From positions 1,612,001 to 1,676,000 of the forward strand of contig NZ_FOJB01000001.1 of the NCBI RefSeq assembly GCF_900109955.1: 64,000 bases of DNA, in the 5' to 3' direction. Under the pieces are notes generated by a model. The model made no database searches and had not been told where the DNA came from. It saw nothing but the letters and a program-made list of their open reading frames with translations. Shown here in pieces: positions 1 to 10,060 of the stretch. The number at the start of each line of letters is the position of its first letter. Positions within the stretch are counted from its first letter, which is position 1. The position numbers and the translations under genes are program-made. The DNA is from Aliiroseovarius sediminilitoris. Lineage in GTDB: Bacteria; Pseudomonadota; Alphaproteobacteria; Rhodobacterales; Rhodobacteraceae.

Positions 1-1
1 C

Positions 2-1984
2 GATGCGACACTGCAAATCTATGATGGTGCGCTTGCGCCTTGGCGTAAGGGCAAGTCTCCCTATTTCCTGCAAACCATAGAATCGATTGCCCGCCATTAC
101 GAATTTGACAAGAACACGCCGTGGAAAGACCTGCCCAAGCATGTGCAGCAGGTGTTCCTCTATGGTTCGGGCGAGGAAGAGATCAAGTTTCGTTTCGACG
201 AAGGCGGGCGGGTCTATGAGGTCACGCGCCCCTTCGAAGGCGTCATTCCCAACATGGAACGCCGCTATCGCGAGACGGATTCGAACTGGATTCGCGAGGA
301 ATTTGAACGCTATCAGAACAACCGGCCTTGTGGTGCATGTGGCGGATATCGCCTCCGCGACGAGGCGCTCGCGGTCAAGATCGGTCCAGCCAAAGGCACG
401 CCGGAGCAGCGCCTGCATGTGGGGCAGGTGGTCCAGATGTCGATCCGCGAGGCATTGGATTGGGTCGAGGACGCGCCAAATCATCTGAGCGAACAGAAGA
501 AAGAAATCGCCCGCGCCATCCTGAAAGAAATCCGTGAACGTCTGGGTTTTCTGAACAATGTCGGTCTGGAATACCTCACGCTCAGCCGCAACTCCGGCAC
601 GTTGTCGGGCGGGGAAAGCCAGCGGATCCGGCTGGCCAGTCAGATTGGCTCCGGCCTGACGGGGGTTCTTTACGTGTTGGACGAGCCATCCATCGGGTTG
701 CATCAGCGCGACAACGGGCGGCTTCTGACCACGCTGAAAAACCTGCGCGATCAGGGCAATACGGTAATTGTTGTCGAACATGATGAAGAAGCCATTCGCG
801 AAGCGGACTATGTCTTCGATATCGGTCCCGGTGCGGGTGTGCATGGGGGTGAAGTGATTGCGCACGGCACACCTGACGATATCGCCGCCTGTGCTGACTC
901 GATCACCGGGCAATACCTGACCGGCGCGCGCGAAATCGCCGTGCCGAGCCAGCGGCGCAAGGGCAATGGCAAGTCGGTGAAGGTGGTGAAGGCCACCGGT
1001 AATAACCTGCAAGGTGTCACTGCCGATTTTCCGTTGGGCCAGTTTGTCTGTGTGACCGGCGTGTCGGGCGGGGGTAAATCGACACTGACGATCGAAACGT
1101 TATTCAAGACCGCGTCGATGCGGTTGAACGGTGCGCGCCAGACGCCCGCGCCCTGTGAAACCATCAAGGGGCTGGAGCATCTGGACAAGGTCATCGACAT
1201 CGACCAGCGCCCTATCGGGCGCACGCCACGGTCAAACCCCGCGACCTATACCGGGGCCTTCACGCCCATTCGCGAATGGTTCGCCGGTCTGCCCGAAGCC
1301 AAGACCCGCGGCTACAAGCCCGGCCGGTTCAGCTTCAACGTCAAAGGCGGACGATGCGAAGCCTGTCAGGGCGATGGTGTCATCAAGATCGAAATGCACT
1401 TCCTGCCCGACGTCTACGTCACTTGCGAAACCTGCAAGGGCAAACGCTACAACCGTGAAACGCTTGAGGTGCAGTTCAAGGGCAAGTCGATTGCCGATAT
1501 TCTGGACATGACCGTCGAGGACGCGCAGAGTTTCTTTCAGGCGGTGCCGTCGATCCGCGACAAGATGGATGCGTTGATGCGCGTCGGTTTGGGCTATATC
1601 AAGGTGGGCCAGCAAGCGACAACCTTGTCCGGGGGCGAGGCGCAGCGGGTGAAGCTGTCGAAAGAGCTGTCCAAACGTTCGACCGGGCGCACGCTTTACA
1701 TTCTGGATGAACCGACAACGGGTCTGCACTTCGAAGATGTGCGCAAGCTCTTGGAAGTGCTTCATGAATTGGTCGATCAGGGCAACACGGTTATCGTGAT
1801 CGAACACAATCTGGATGTGATCAAGACGGCAGATCACCTGATCGACATTGGCCCGGAAGGTGGCGATGGGGGTGGTCGCATCGTGGCGACCGGCACGCCC
1901 GAGGACGTGGCGCAAGTCGCCGAGAGCTATACCGGGCATTATCTGGCGCAGATGCTCCTGCCGATGCGCAAAGCGGGCGAGTGA
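2..1984 (+). CDS. uvrA: Excinuclease ABC subunit A, 3' part (partial at window start)
   Basis: UvrA is the DNA-damage recognition ATPase of UvrABC nucleotide excision repair and loads UvrB at lesions in the cytoplasm. The reading frame is open from base 2, so the gene starts before the window; about 660 C-terminal residues of a usual ~950 are present. Visible in order: a CxxC pair of the first zinc finger (fragment residue ~111), ABC signature LSGGESQR (~201), Walker [10 protein letters not shown] (~223), the second Walker [10 protein letters not shown] (~354, Gly where E. coli has Ser), the second zinc module CEACQGDG and CETCKGK (~452-481), second signature LSGGEAQR (~542) and LDEPTTGL. It ends before a strong hairpin terminator. 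The identification is secure. Confidence 0.97.
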   Translation, partial: DATLQIYDGALAPWRKGKSPYFLQTIESIARHYEFDKNTPWKDLPKHVQQVFLYGSGEEEIKFRFDEGGRVYEVTRPFEGVIPNMERRYRETDSNWIREEFERYQNNRPCGACGGYRLRDEALAVKIGPAKGTPEQRLHVGQVVQMSIREALDWVEDAPNHLSEQKKEIARAILKEIRERLGFLNNVGLEYLTLSRNSGTLSGGESQRIRLASQIGSGLTGVLYVLDEPSIGLHQRDNGRLLTTLKNLRDQGNTVIVVEHDEEAIREADYVFDIGPGAGVHGGEVIAHGTPDDIAACADSITGQYLTGAREIAVPSQRRKGNGKSVKVVKATGNNLQGVTADFPLGQFVCVTGVSGGGKSTLTIETLFKTASMRLNGARQTPAPCETIKGLEHLDKVIDIDQRPIGRTPRSNPATYTGAFTPIREWFAGLPEAKTRGYKPGRFSFNVKGGRCEACQGDGVIKIEMHFLPDVYVTCETCKGKRYNRETLEVQFKGKSIADILDMTVEDAQSFFQAVPSIRDKMDALMRVGLGYIKVGQQATTLSGGEAQRVKLSKELSKRSTGRTLYILDEPTTGLHFEDVRKLLEVLHELVDQGNTVIVIEHNLDVIKTADHLIDIGPEGGDGGGRIVATGTPEDVAQVAESYTGHYLAQMLLPMRKAGE

Positions 1985-1992
1985 TCCACGAA

Positions 1993-2018
1993 AAAGCCCG
2001 GCGGTGACGCCGGGCTTT
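1993..2018. terminator. Bidirectional rho-independent terminator between uvrA and the iron-binding protein gene
   Basis: A perfect 11-bp stem, AAAGCCCGGCG paired with CGCCGGGCTTT around a GTGA loop, with A residues before and T residues after it. It lies 9 bases past the uvrA stop and about 24 bases past the stop of the convergent minus-strand gene, so it can serve both. Confidence 0.85.
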
Positions 2019-2041
2019 GCTGTCTTGATTGGTAAGACCGA

Positions 2042-3061
2042 TCAACCGTCGAAATCGGCTTCCTGCATCAATTTCAACGCATCGTCACGATAGCCGGCCA
2101 CTTCCATCAGGTTTACGCCGTCCGGTGTAAAGCTGCCCCAGCCTTTCACCATGTCGTCGGCTTCGACGTCAGGCGAAATCGGATATTCGAAGTTTTGCGC
2201 GGCATAGATTTGTTGCGCTTTGGGCGAGGCAAGGAACTCCATCAGTTTGATGGCCGTTTCCTTGTTCGGGGCGTATTTGGCCAGCGCCATGCCCGACACG
2301 TTCACATGGGTGCCTGATCCTTCAAAGACCGGGAAGACAACATTGACACTGTCAGCCCATTCCTTTTGCTCGGGATCGCTGAGCATTTTACCCATGTAAT
2401 AGGTGTTGCCGATCGCAATGTCGCATTCCCCGGCCCAGATCGCCTTAACCTGCGCGCGGTCGTTGCCTTGCGGTTTGCGGGCCAGGTTGGCCTTCACGCC
2501 ATCAATCCAGGCCCGGGTGGCTTCTTCGCCGTTGTGGGTCAGGTAGGCAGCGACCAGCCCCAGTGTGTATGGGTGGGTGCCGGAACGGGTGCAGATGCGG
2601 CCTTTCCACTTCGGGTCGGCCAGATCTTCATATGTGGTCACTTCGCCCTCGGCCACACGCTCTTTCGAGGCATAGACAATCCGTGCACGAGAGGTAAGGC
2701 CGAACCATTCATTGCCGGGATCGCGATAGGCGGCAGGAATATTGGCGGCCAGAACCTCGTTTTCGACCGGTTGGGTCAGATCGGCTTCGACCACGGCGGC
2801 CAGCCGGGCGAAATCGACCGTCATGATCAGGTCGGCCGGGCTGCGTTTGTCTTCGGCTTTCAGACGTTCGATCACGCCGTCCTTCAGGAAGGCCACGTTG
2901 ACCGGAATGCCGGTTTCTTCGGTGAAGGCATCCATCAGCGGCTGGATCAGCTCGGGCTGACGATAGGAATAGACGTTGACTTCTTCCGCGCTGGCGGCAG
3001 CCGGGATAAGGGTTGCGGCCAGAATTGAGGCGGTGGCGAAAGTGCGAACTGTGTTCATCAC
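2042..3061 (-). CDS. Ferric iron ABC transporter, periplasmic substrate-binding protein (FbpA/FutA type)
   Basis: Predicted periplasmic Fe3+-binding component of an ABC importer. The first ~25 residues are a signal peptide ending near ASAEEVNVYS, and the body follows the FutA/FbpA/AfuA pattern: YRQPELIQPLMDAF, LIMTVDFARL, and the IGNTYYMG segment near residue 220 whose tyrosine pair supplies iron ligands in this family. Length (339 aa) is typical. The first possible start is a GTG with ATG directly after it; AGGAGA lies upstream and fits either. No permease or ATPase gene is adjacent, so this is an orphan binding protein here: mazG lies upstream and convergent uvrA downstream. Iron rather than another ligand is inferred from family resemblance. 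Confidence 0.88.
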   Translation of the reverse strand: MMNTVRTFATASILAATLIPAAASAEEVNVYSYRQPELIQPLMDAFTEETGIPVNVAFLKDGVIERLKAEDKRSPADLIMTVDFARLAAVVEADLTQPVENEVLAANIPAAYRDPGNEWFGLTSRARIVYASKERVAEGEVTTYEDLADPKWKGRICTRSGTHPYTLGLVAAYLTHNGEEATRAWIDGVKANLARKPQGNDRAQVKAIWAGECDIAIGNTYYMGKMLSDPEQKEWADSVNVVFPVFEGSGTHVNVSGMALAKYAPNKETAIKLMEFLASPKAQQIYAAQNFEYPISPDVEADDMVKGWGSFTPDGVNLMEVAGYRDDALKLMQEADFDG

Positions 3062-3139
3062 GTGGGTCTCCTTGTTTCGTTGTCGCGCTTAAACCTGAGT
3101 CTTTTGCTTTGGTCAATACCCGATTAAAACAATCAGAAA

Positions 3140-3985
3140 TTATTTGCCACCTGATCGTTCCGCTGTCTTCTCTGCTTCCCAATGGGCGTCCATCTCGGCC
3201 AGGGACGCGTCAGTGGGTGCGCGCCCTACGGCGGCCAATCGCCGCTCGATGCCCTGAAACCGACGCTCGAATTTGGCGTTGGCATGGCGCAGCGCCTCTT
3301 CGGGGTCGACCTTCAGATGGCGCGCCAGATTGGCCACCACAAACAGCAAATCTCCGATTTCCTCGCGCAGTTCGTCCGGACCCAGCGTGTCCCGGGCTTC
3401 GGCAACCTCGCGGGCCTCTTCGGTGATCTTATCCAGCACAGGGCCGATATCGGGCCAATCGAACCCCACGCGGGCGGCCCGTTTTTGCAGCTTGACCGCC
3501 CGCAGCAGGGCCGGCAAACCGATGGCGACACCATCCAGCACGCCTTGCTGGGCCTTGTCCGCGCGTTCGGCGGCCTTGATGGTCTCCCAGTCACGGGTCT
3601 GCTGTTCGGCGGATTTGTCACGTGATTCGTCGCCGAACACATGCGGATGGCGCGCGACCATCTTGTCGGACATGGTGTCGGCCACTTCGTCGAAGCTGAA
3701 CAGCCCGGCCTCCTCTGCCATCTGGGCGTGAAAGACGGACTGAAACAGCAGATCACCCAATTCGCCCTTCAATTCGTCCCACGCCCGACGCTCGATTGCG
3801 TCCGCCACCTCATAGGCTTCTTCGATCGTGTAAGGCGCGATGGTGGAAAAACTTTGTTCGATGTCCCACGGGCACCCGTTTTGCGGATCGCGCAGGCGGC
3901 GCATGATCTCGCGCAGGCGATCCATCCCCCCTTGCGGGTCGTGAACCAGATTGTCTGAGGGGGAACGATCGTGGGTTTTGCTCAT
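3140..3985 (-). CDS. mazG: Nucleoside triphosphate pyrophosphohydrolase MazG
   Basis: MazG hydrolyses NTPs and dNTPs to the monophosphate and pyrophosphate, a house-cleaning activity. Two tandem all-alpha MazG domains are visible, each with the acidic metal-binding signature: EEAYE followed by ELGDLLFQ (from ~residue 55) and EEARE followed by EIGDLLFVV (from ~188). The N-terminal DRLREIMRRLRDP and GCPWD are hallmarks of the full-length bacterial enzyme. From ATG at 3985 the protein is 281 aa, near the usual ~265. An in-frame extension to 4192 exists but would run across the start of the divergent amidohydrolase gene, so the shorter start is preferred. No strong ribosome binding site precedes it. 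Confidence 0.93.
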   Translation of the reverse strand: MSKTHDRSPSDNLVHDPQGGMDRLREIMRRLRDPQNGCPWDIEQSFSTIAPYTIEEAYEVADAIERRAWDELKGELGDLLFQSVFHAQMAEEAGLFSFDEVADTMSDKMVARHPHVFGDESRDKSAEQQTRDWETIKAAERADKAQQGVLDGVAIGLPALLRAVKLQKRAARVGFDWPDIGPVLDKITEEAREVAEARDTLGPDELREEIGDLLFVVANLARHLKVDPEEALRHANAKFERRFQGIERRLAAVGRAPTDASLAEMDAHWEAEKTAERSGGK

Positions 3986-4039
3986 TGCATCATGGTCCAA
4001 ATCAGGATTGTTTCGTCTCACCCTTGATAGGAGGAAGTC

Positions 4040-5203
4040 ATGGCAATCATCAACCGCATTGGCGAATTTGCAGGCGACATGAAGACATGGCGGCGCCATT
4101 TGCATGCCCACCCTGAACTGGGGTTGGCGTGTCACGACACTGCGGCCTATGTGGTGGATCACTTGCGCGACTTTGGGGTGGACGAGATTCACGAGAAGAT
4201 CGGCGTGTCAGGTGTTGTGGGCATCATCAACGGTCAGGGCGACGGGCCGACCATCGGCTTGCGCGCCGATATGGATGCGTTGCCGATGCAGGAAATGACA
4301 GGACTTGACCATGCCTCGACCGTGCCCGGACGGATGCATGCCTGCGGCCATGACGGGCACACCACCATGTTGCTGGGGGCTGCGCGTTATCTTGCGGAAA
4401 CGCGGAATTTCCGGGGCCGCGTCGCGCTGATCTTTCAGCCGGCCGAAGAAATAGACGGCGGCGCGAAATACATGTGCGACGAGGGGATGATGGACCGGTT
4501 TGGTATCGCCGAGGTCTATGCCCTGCACAACATGCCCGGGCACGATGTGGGCACGTTTTATACCACGCCCGGCCCGATCATGGCGGCGGTCGACACCTTG
4601 CGAGTCAAAGTGACGGGCCGTGGTGGCCACGCGGCTTATCCACAGGATACGGTCGATCCGATCATGGCCGTGGTGTCGATGGTGCAGGCGGTGCAATCCA
4701 TCGTCAGCCGAAACCTGTCACCGATGGACAATCTGGTGGTCTCGGTCACGATGATTGGCGGCGGCACGGCGGACAATATCATCCCCGAGGACGCGTGGTT
4801 TGCCGCGACTGTCCGATCCTTCACCCCAGAGGTGCGCGAGATGGTGCAACGTCGTCTGCGCGAGGTCATTGAGGGGCAGGCGGCCAGTTTCGGCGTTACG
4901 GCCGATATTGATTATGAGCTGGGCTACCCGCCCACCGTGAACGACCCGGACGCCGTCAAGAAAGCCGCCGCAGTAGCGCAAGAGATCAGCGGTGCAAACC
5001 GTGTGCAGGCCAATGAAGGGCGTGAGATGGGCGCCGAGGATTTTGCCTACATGCTGGAAGAACGCCCCGGCGCATACTTGTTTCTGGGGCAGGGTAAAGA
5101 TGGTGCAGGTGTTCATCACGCGGCCTATGATTTCAACGACGAAGTCGCCCCCTATGGAGCAAGTTTCTTCGCACGTCTGATCGAGCGGTTGAATCCGGTT
5201 TGA
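4040..5203 (+). CDS. M20-family amidohydrolase (hippurate hydrolase / N-acyl amino acid deacylase type)
   Basis: A cytoplasmic zinc-dependent amidase of the M20D group, which removes acyl groups from N-acyl amino acids or related amides. Metal and catalytic motifs are present: RRHLHAHPELG (18-28), ADMDALPM (76-83), MHACGHDGHT with Cys102 and His104, FQPAEE with Glu136-Glu137, MGAEDFAYM, and a late His-His in GVHHAAYDF. The length of 387 aa is normal. AGGAGG lies 6 bases before the ATG. It is followed 80 bases later by an agmatinase gene on the same strand, so a link to guanidino or amide nitrogen use is possible. The exact substrate cannot be read from sequence; aminobenzoyl-glutamate or indole-3-acetyl amino acids are alternatives. 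Confidence 0.88.
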   Translation: MAIINRIGEFAGDMKTWRRHLHAHPELGLACHDTAAYVVDHLRDFGVDEIHEKIGVSGVVGIINGQGDGPTIGLRADMDALPMQEMTGLDHASTVPGRMHACGHDGHTTMLLGAARYLAETRNFRGRVALIFQPAEEIDGGAKYMCDEGMMDRFGIAEVYALHNMPGHDVGTFYTTPGPIMAAVDTLRVKVTGRGGHAAYPQDTVDPIMAVVSMVQAVQSIVSRNLSPMDNLVVSVTMIGGGTADNIIPEDAWFAATVRSFTPEVREMVQRRLREVIEGQAASFGVTADIDYELGYPPTVNDPDAVKKAAAVAQEISGANRVQANEGREMGAEDFAYMLEERPGAYLFLGQGKDGAGVHHAAYDFNDEVAPYGASFFARLIERLNPV

Positions 5204-5283
5204 GGTCACGCCTCGAATTTGATCAAATTATCTGGCCAGACCGCGCAACCTGTGCTAACCGATCAGAAACAGGGGAGGCTCCT

Positions 5284-6246
5284 ATGGCACTGGAAGACGC
5301 AAAAACACAGGTCGACACCGCATTTACGCGCGATGGGTTCAAGGGCTTGGCCTTTGAAAACACGTTTGGGGGGGCCTTGTCGTTTCTGCGCCGAACCTAT
5401 TCCAAAGATCTGCGCGGCGTCGATATTGCCGTCACTGGCATCCCTTTCGACCAGGCTGTCACCAACCGCCCCGGCACCCGGCTTGGCCCGCGCGCCATCC
5501 GCGAAGCGTCGTGCCTGCAATCGCCCGATCAGGCCTATGGCTGGGATTTCGATGTGATGAGCGAGTTTGCCATCGCCGATTATGGCGATATGCCGTTCGA
5601 TTACGCCCATATCGATAAGTTCCCCGCCGCGCTTGAGGCGCATATCACCAGCATTCTGGATCAGGGCGCTGCCTGCCTGACGCTGGGCGGCGATCACTAT
5701 ATCACCTTCCCGATCCTGCGCGCGCATGTGAAGAAGCACGGCCCCCTGAGCCTGTTGCAGTTTGATGCCCATACGGACACATGGACCGACGATGACATGA
5801 CCCGCGTGGATCACGGCACGATGTTCTACAAGGCGGTGAAAGAGGGTCTGATCGACCCCGCGCGCTCGGTCCAAGTGGGCATCCGCACTCATAACGACGA
5901 CACGTTGGGCGTGAACATCATCGACGCGCGCGAGGTGCATGAAACCGGCCCTGTCGCGGTGGTTGACAAGATCAAGTCGATCCTGGGCGACCACAAGACC
6001 TATCTGACCTTCGATATCGACGCGCTGGACCCGGCATTTGCTCCGGGCACCGGCACGCCGGTCTGGGCTGGCCTGACCTCGGCGCAGGTGTCGATGATCT
6101 TGCGCGACCTGGCCGGGATCAACATTGTCGGCGGCGACGTTGTTGAGGTGTCACCGCCCTATGACACAACCGGAGCGACCGCCATTGCAGGAGCGCATGT
6201 GGCCATGGAAATCCTGAATCTATGGGCAGTTACGCGGCGCAGTTGA
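5284..6246 (+). CDS. speB: Agmatinase (ureohydrolase family)
   Basis: Predicted to hydrolyse agmatine to putrescine and urea with a binuclear Mn2+ centre. The ureohydrolase metal motifs are all present: LGGDHYITFP, LLQFDAHTDTW, and TFDIDALDPAFAPGTGTP; the arginase-fold C-terminal GGDVVEVSPPYD also matches. The ATG at 5284 is preceded by AGGGGAGG, and the 320-aa length is typical. This is one of two ureohydrolase genes in the window (the other starts at 36526). It keeps the usual FDAHTD signature, making true agmatinase the best guess, but guanidinobutyrase or another guanidine hydrolase remains possible. No arginine decarboxylase is seen nearby. Confidence 0.9.
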   Translation: MALEDAKTQVDTAFTRDGFKGLAFENTFGGALSFLRRTYSKDLRGVDIAVTGIPFDQAVTNRPGTRLGPRAIREASCLQSPDQAYGWDFDVMSEFAIADYGDMPFDYAHIDKFPAALEAHITSILDQGAACLTLGGDHYITFPILRAHVKKHGPLSLLQFDAHTDTWTDDDMTRVDHGTMFYKAVKEGLIDPARSVQVGIRTHNDDTLGVNIIDAREVHETGPVAVVDKIKSILGDHKTYLTFDIDALDPAFAPGTGTPVWAGLTSAQVSMILRDLAGINIVGGDVVEVSPPYDTTGATAIAGAHVAMEILNLWAVTRRS

Positions 6247-6430
6247 TTTTTGAAACGGTTGCACTGTGAAACATCAGCATCGGTTAATCCGTGCTGCACG
6301 TCTCTGTGCGATGGCATTCGCGCGTCGCAGACCCTTGCAGGATTAGGCTTGCAGCGTTTGGCCGGCTCATCTATCGCTACCAATAGTTGATGGGTCACGA
6401 TCCGCGGGGGCGGAGGGTGAGGGGGCGTGT

Positions 6431-6880
6431 GTGAATTATTTTGTCACTGCATTTCTGGGTATCCTTTTTCTGGCCGTTCTCGCGCTTGGCTGGGTGCGAC
6501 TGGCCCCCTTGCCGACCGAGAGGTTCTCGGCCCGACCGGGACCGAACAATCCCGGGACGCACCGGCTGCCGGGTGGGGTGAAATACGTGATTCCATTGCG
6601 CATTCTGCCTGAGGGTGCGTTGGACCATCTGGCATGGATCGCGTTGGAAGCGCCGCGCACGCATCTGCGCTATCAGGAAGACGATTTGTTCGCGGTGGTC
6701 ACCCGCTCGCGCCGGATCGGCTTTCCCGACATCACGGTCGCCTGGGTCGCCGGGGACGCACTGCATATTCATGCCCATCTGGTTTATGGCAAAAGCGATA
6801 TGGGCGTGAACGAACAACGGGTCGACGCCTGGCTCGAGAAGCTCAGACATCTTGATGATGACATGGACGACGAGTTCTGA
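6431..6880 (+). CDS. DUF1499 family protein
   Basis: A 149-residue protein with one N-terminal membrane segment (about residues 4-24, FVTAFLGILFLAVLALGW) and a soluble domain with DUF1499 features: TRSRRIGFPDITVAW and VYGKSDMGVNEQRVDAW near the C terminus. The family has no established function in bacteria; the single anchor suggests the domain faces the periplasm. Translation likely starts at GTG 6431 after the purine-rich GAGGGTGAGGGGG. It ends directly against the stop of the convergent gene at 6881, with no intervening bases. The product call is firm only at family level. Confidence 0.75.
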   Translation: MNYFVTAFLGILFLAVLALGWVRLAPLPTERFSARPGPNNPGTHRLPGGVKYVIPLRILPEGALDHLAWIALEAPRTHLRYQEDDLFAVVTRSRRIGFPDITVAWVAGDALHIHAHLVYGKSDMGVNEQRVDAWLEKLRHLDDDMDDEF

Positions 6881-7186
6881 TTAAAGCGCAGGCGGTTCGG
6901 CGGGGGCCTCGCTGCTGGGCAGTGTCTTTGGGCTGCCAGCTTGTGCCGAAACGCAGCCTTCGCCCGTGTCACGCCACATCGGCACGTTCAGGCTCATCTC
7001 GCAGCGGGCCATGAAGGCGCGCCCCCCCACGAACAGGCAAATGCGTTCGCCCAGTTCGACCCGGCTGCCGGACGTGTCGGTGCAATAGCAGTCAATGACC
7101 TTGCCACCCGGCGTGGTGACATCGGCCAGCGTCGGTTCCGCGAACAGTCCGCCCGCGACGAAGAAAAGGGGCAACATCCTGAACAT
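6881..7186 (-). CDS. Small exported protein of unknown function, cysteine-containing
   Basis: A 101-residue protein with a short signal peptide (cleavage likely after FAEPTLA, about residue 21) and four later cysteines: a CYC pair near residue 33, then one each near 49, 62 and 78, suggesting disulfide bonds in the periplasm. The C-terminal tail is rich in Pro, Ala and Glu. I do not recognise a named domain; the layout resembles small conserved rhodobacteral proteins. It is divergent from prfA (61 bases between the start codons) and convergent with the DUF1499 gene. Codon use matches the neighbours, which supports a real gene. Confidence 0.6.
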   Translation of the reverse strand: MFRMLPLFFVAGGLFAEPTLADVTTPGGKVIDCYCTDTSGSRVELGERICLFVGGRAFMARCEMSLNVPMWRDTGEGCVSAQAGSPKTLPSSEAPAEPPAL

Positions 7187-7247
7187 GCCTTAGTTTAGCA
7201 CAATCGCGCCTCTTGACCAAACCCCTGTGATAAGGGACACCGCCACA

Positions 7248-8303
7248 ATGGTTCCTATGGAAAAACTCTCTGCGATCACGGAACGGTTCGAGTTCCTGGA
7301 AGCCCGTATGGGCCAGGGCCTGTCGGGTGATGAAATCGCGCAGGTCGGGCGCGAATACGCCGAACTGAAACCGGTGGTCGAGGAGATTGCCGCCTATCGA
7401 CGCCTGCTGGATGACATTGCCGAGGCCGAGGCGATGCTGGACGACCCGGACATGCGCGAACTGGCCGAAGAAGAACTGCCCGCGCTGAAAGAACGGCTGC
7501 CCGCGGTCGAACAGGCGATACGGCTGGTTCTGCTGCCCAAGGACGCCGCCGACGCCCGCCCCGCGATGATCGAAATCCGCCCTGGCACCGGCGGGGATGA
7601 GGCGTCGCTGTTCGCCGCCGATCTTCTGCGCATGTATCAACGCTATGCCGAAGCGCGGGGCTGGAAATTCGAGATCATGGAGCAGAGCCTGACCGAGCTG
7701 GGCGGCATCAAGGAAGTCGTGGCTCATGTGAAAGGCGAAGGCGTCTTTGCGCGCCTGAAATATGAAAGCGGTGTGCATCGGGTGCAACGCGTGCCGGAAA
7801 CCGAAAGCGGCGGGCGCATTCATACCTCGGCGGCGACGGTCGCGGTGTTGCCCGAGGCCGAGGACGTGGATATTCAGATCGACCCCGGTGACATCCGCAT
7901 CGACACGATGCGCGCCTCCGGGTCGGGCGGGCAGCACGTGAACACCACCGACAGCGCGGTGCGCATCACCCACCTGCCCACGGGCATCATGGTGACGAGT
8001 TCCGAGAAAAGCCAGCACCGCAACCGCGAGATCGCGATGCAGGTTCTGAAAACACGGCTTTTCGATCTGGAACGCCAGCGGGTGGACGACGCGCGCGCCG
8101 CCGACCGTAAGGCGCAGGTGGGGTCGGGCGATCGGTCTGAACGCATCCGCACGTATAATTTTCCGCAAGGCAGGATGACGGATCACCGGATCAACCTGAC
8201 GCTTTACAAGCTGGACCAGATCATTGCGGGTGATCTGGACGAGGTGATCGACGCGCTCGTTTCCGAAGATCAAGCCGCACAGCTGGCCGCTTTGGACGGA
8301 TGA
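7248..8303 (+). CDS. prfA: Peptide chain release factor 1
   Basis: RF1 reads UAA and UAG stop codons in the ribosomal A site and triggers peptidyl-tRNA hydrolysis. The GGQ catalytic loop appears as [16 protein letters not shown], the domain 2 recognition tripeptide as PET in RVPETESGG (the PxT of RF1, distinct from the SPF of RF2), and the N-terminal coiled domain is intact. The 351-aa length is normal. ATG 7248 has AAGGGA about 9 bases upstream; a second ATG at 7257 would also work. It overlaps prmC by four bases (ATGA), the expected pairing because PrmC methylates the GGQ glutamine of this protein. Confidence 0.97.
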   Translation: MVPMEKLSAITERFEFLEARMGQGLSGDEIAQVGREYAELKPVVEEIAAYRRLLDDIAEAEAMLDDPDMRELAEEELPALKERLPAVEQAIRLVLLPKDAADARPAMIEIRPGTGGDEASLFAADLLRMYQRYAEARGWKFEIMEQSLTELGGIKEVVAHVKGEGVFARLKYESGVHRVQRVPETESGGRIHTSAATVAVLPEAEDVDIQIDPGDIRIDTMRASGSGGQHVNTTDSAVRITHLPTGIMVTSSEKSQHRNREIAMQVLKTRLFDLERQRVDDARAADRKAQVGSGDRSERIRTYNFPQGRMTDHRINLTLYKLDQIIAGDLDEVIDALVSEDQAAQLAALDG

Positions 8304-9160
8304 CGAGCGGCGCGCAGCTTTTAGGCGCGGCCACGCGGACGCTGCGGGACGCGGGTGTGGATGATCCGGTCCGCGATGCACGGGTGTTGCTGGCCCATGT
8401 TCTGGGTGTTGATCGCAGCCGTTTGACTGTGGTTCTGCCAGACAAGATTGCAGATCACGAAGCCGCCGCCTATGAACGAGCCATTGCGGCGCGGGCCAAG
8501 CGCCAACCTGTCGCCCAGATCACCGGCACACGCGCGTTTTATGGCCGGGACTTCATCGTGACCGGCGACGTCTTGGACCCGCGCCCGGACACCGAGCTTC
8601 TGATCGACACCGCGCTGTCAGCTTCGTTTGATACCTTGCTGGACCTCGGAACGGGAACGGGCTGCATCCTGTTGACATTGTTGGCCGAACGGCCCGAGGC
8701 GCAGGGGCAGGGGGTGGACCTGTCCGCCGATGCGCTGTCGATTGCCCGATCCAATGCGCAAGTTTTGCAGGTCGCGGATCGCGCTGAGTTTACGGAAGGG
8801 TCCTGGTTCGAGATGGTCGACGCCGACAAGCGGTTTGACCTGATTGTCTGCAACCCGCCCTATATATCGGACGATGAGATGGCGACCTTGGCCCCCGAGG
8901 TGCGGGACTGGGAGCCGCATCTGGCGCTGACCCCCGGCGGTGACGGACTTGCAGCTTATCGCCAGATCATTTCCGAAGCGCCGCAACATCTGGTGCCCGG
9001 TGGACGCTTGATTGTCGAGATTGGCGCCGGGCAGGGCGCGGCGGTCAGGAACTTGTTTCAAAGGGCCGGATTCGTTGCAATCCAGTTGCTGAAAGACCTG
9101 TCCCAGCACGACCGCGTCGTCATCGGCAACTGGACGTCCACGCGGAATTTGTCCAGCTAA
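8300..9160 (+). CDS. prmC: Release factor glutamine methyltransferase
   Basis: PrmC uses S-adenosylmethionine to N5-methylate the glutamine of the GGQ loop in RF1 and RF2. The class I methyltransferase motif I is [12 protein letters not shown], and the substrate-binding NPPY motif appears as [11 protein letters not shown]; the N-terminal helical domain ends in [10 protein letters not shown], typical of the family. The 286-aa protein is translationally coupled to prfA by a four-base overlap. The usual order prfA-prmC followed by a DUF4167 gene is kept here. Confidence 0.96.
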   Translation: MTSGAQLLGAATRTLRDAGVDDPVRDARVLLAHVLGVDRSRLTVVLPDKIADHEAAAYERAIAARAKRQPVAQITGTRAFYGRDFIVTGDVLDPRPDTELLIDTALSASFDTLLDLGTGTGCILLTLLAERPEAQGQGVDLSADALSIARSNAQVLQVADRAEFTEGSWFEMVDADKRFDLIVCNPPYISDDEMATLAPEVRDWEPHLALTPGGDGLAAYRQIISEAPQHLVPGGRLIVEIGAGQGAAVRNLFQRAGFVAIQLLKDLSQHDRVVIGNWTSTRNLSS

Positions 9161-9412
9161 CTGGTGTAAAACAGCCGTTAAATAGTCCGAAACCCGGCAA
9201 ATTTCCCCGTTTCCATCAGTTTTTGCCAGATAAGGCTTGTGTTTCGGCAATCCACGTGACAATCAGGCTTTAGCAGTGTCGCAGTCCTTGTGACAGCCGC
9301 TGTTGGTAAGCCCTACAATTCGAGCGATGTGGCACAGATTGGTGTCTTGTTCGAAAACACAGCGCGGCAATTAAACCGCGCGTTGGAAGCTAAAAGCTGG
9401 AAAAACAAGCTT

Positions 9413-9979
9413 ATGAGATCGCCGAAATCACGTTCGCGGAATAACAAGTCGAACCGAAACCGGAACAATCCCGGTAACATCATAAACCGCGTCTATGACA
9501 GCTCGGGCCCCGAAGGCAAAGTGCGCGGGACGCCCCAGCAGATCATCGACAAATATACCCAGTTGGCGCGCGATGCGTTCTTGTCGAATGACCGGGTTGC
9601 GGGCGAGAACTTCCAGCAACACGCGGAACATTACACCCGACTTCTCGGTGAAGCCCAGCGTGAGATGGAAGCCAGGCGGTTGCAGTCGGAACAGCAAAAC
9701 CGCGAACGTCAACAACGCGAAAAAGAAGAGCGTGAGGCGCGAGCCGAGCGCAAATCGCCGCAAGGTGCCGCAGGTGAGGGCGATCAGCCCGACATCACGC
9801 CGCAGCCTGACACGATGGATGAGGGCGCGGAAAGCGGTCTGGTCGAAACGCCGGAAAGCAAGCCGAAGAAGGCGCCCGCACGGGCCCGCAAGCCCCGCAA
9901 ACCGGCGAAATCAGATGCCCCGACCTCTGATGATGATGCGACAAGCGGCGCTCCGGATGCGCCCGAAGCAGCCGAGTAA
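9413..9979 (+). CDS. DUF4167 domain protein, basic RNA-binding-like N terminus
   Basis: A 188-residue protein with an extremely basic Arg/Lys/Asn-rich start (MRSPKSRSRNNKSNRNRN), then the conserved DUF4167 segment with RVYDSSGPEGKVRGTP and AGENFQQHAEHYTRLL (residues ~25-80). After that comes a charged, probably coiled or disordered region (Glu/Arg/Gln-rich to ~135) and a low-complexity Lys/Ala/Pro/Asp tail. The N terminus suggests nucleic-acid or ribosome contact, but no function is established. ATG 9413 is chosen because the family begins with this motif; the ribosome binding site is weak. An inverted repeat (GCGCGG / CCGCGC, 9362-9381) lies in its leader. Confidence 0.82.
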   Translation: MRSPKSRSRNNKSNRNRNNPGNIINRVYDSSGPEGKVRGTPQQIIDKYTQLARDAFLSNDRVAGENFQQHAEHYTRLLGEAQREMEARRLQSEQQNRERQQREKEEREARAERKSPQGAAGEGDQPDITPQPDTMDEGAESGLVETPESKPKKAPARARKPRKPAKSDAPTSDDDATSGAPDAPEAAE

Positions 9980-10001
9980 GCTGCTCGCTCAGGTTATGTT
10001 G

Positions 10002-10035
10002 AACCCGGCCTGCGAAAGCTGTGCCGGGTTTTTTC
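10002..10035 (+). terminator. Rho-independent terminator after the DUF4167 gene
   Basis: An 8-bp stem AACCCGGC / GCCGGGTT with a 13-base loop, followed by TTTT, 22 bases after the stop codon. It fits termination of the prfA-prmC-DUF4167 direction. Confidence 0.75.
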
Positions 10036-10060
10036 ACGCCGATTGGTCGTCACGGATACG

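Noticed and set aside
7092-8381. 429-codon minus-strand frame opposite prfA and the start of prmC
   Set aside because: Shadow of high-GC coding sequence; the plus strand encodes unmistakable RF1 and PrmC.
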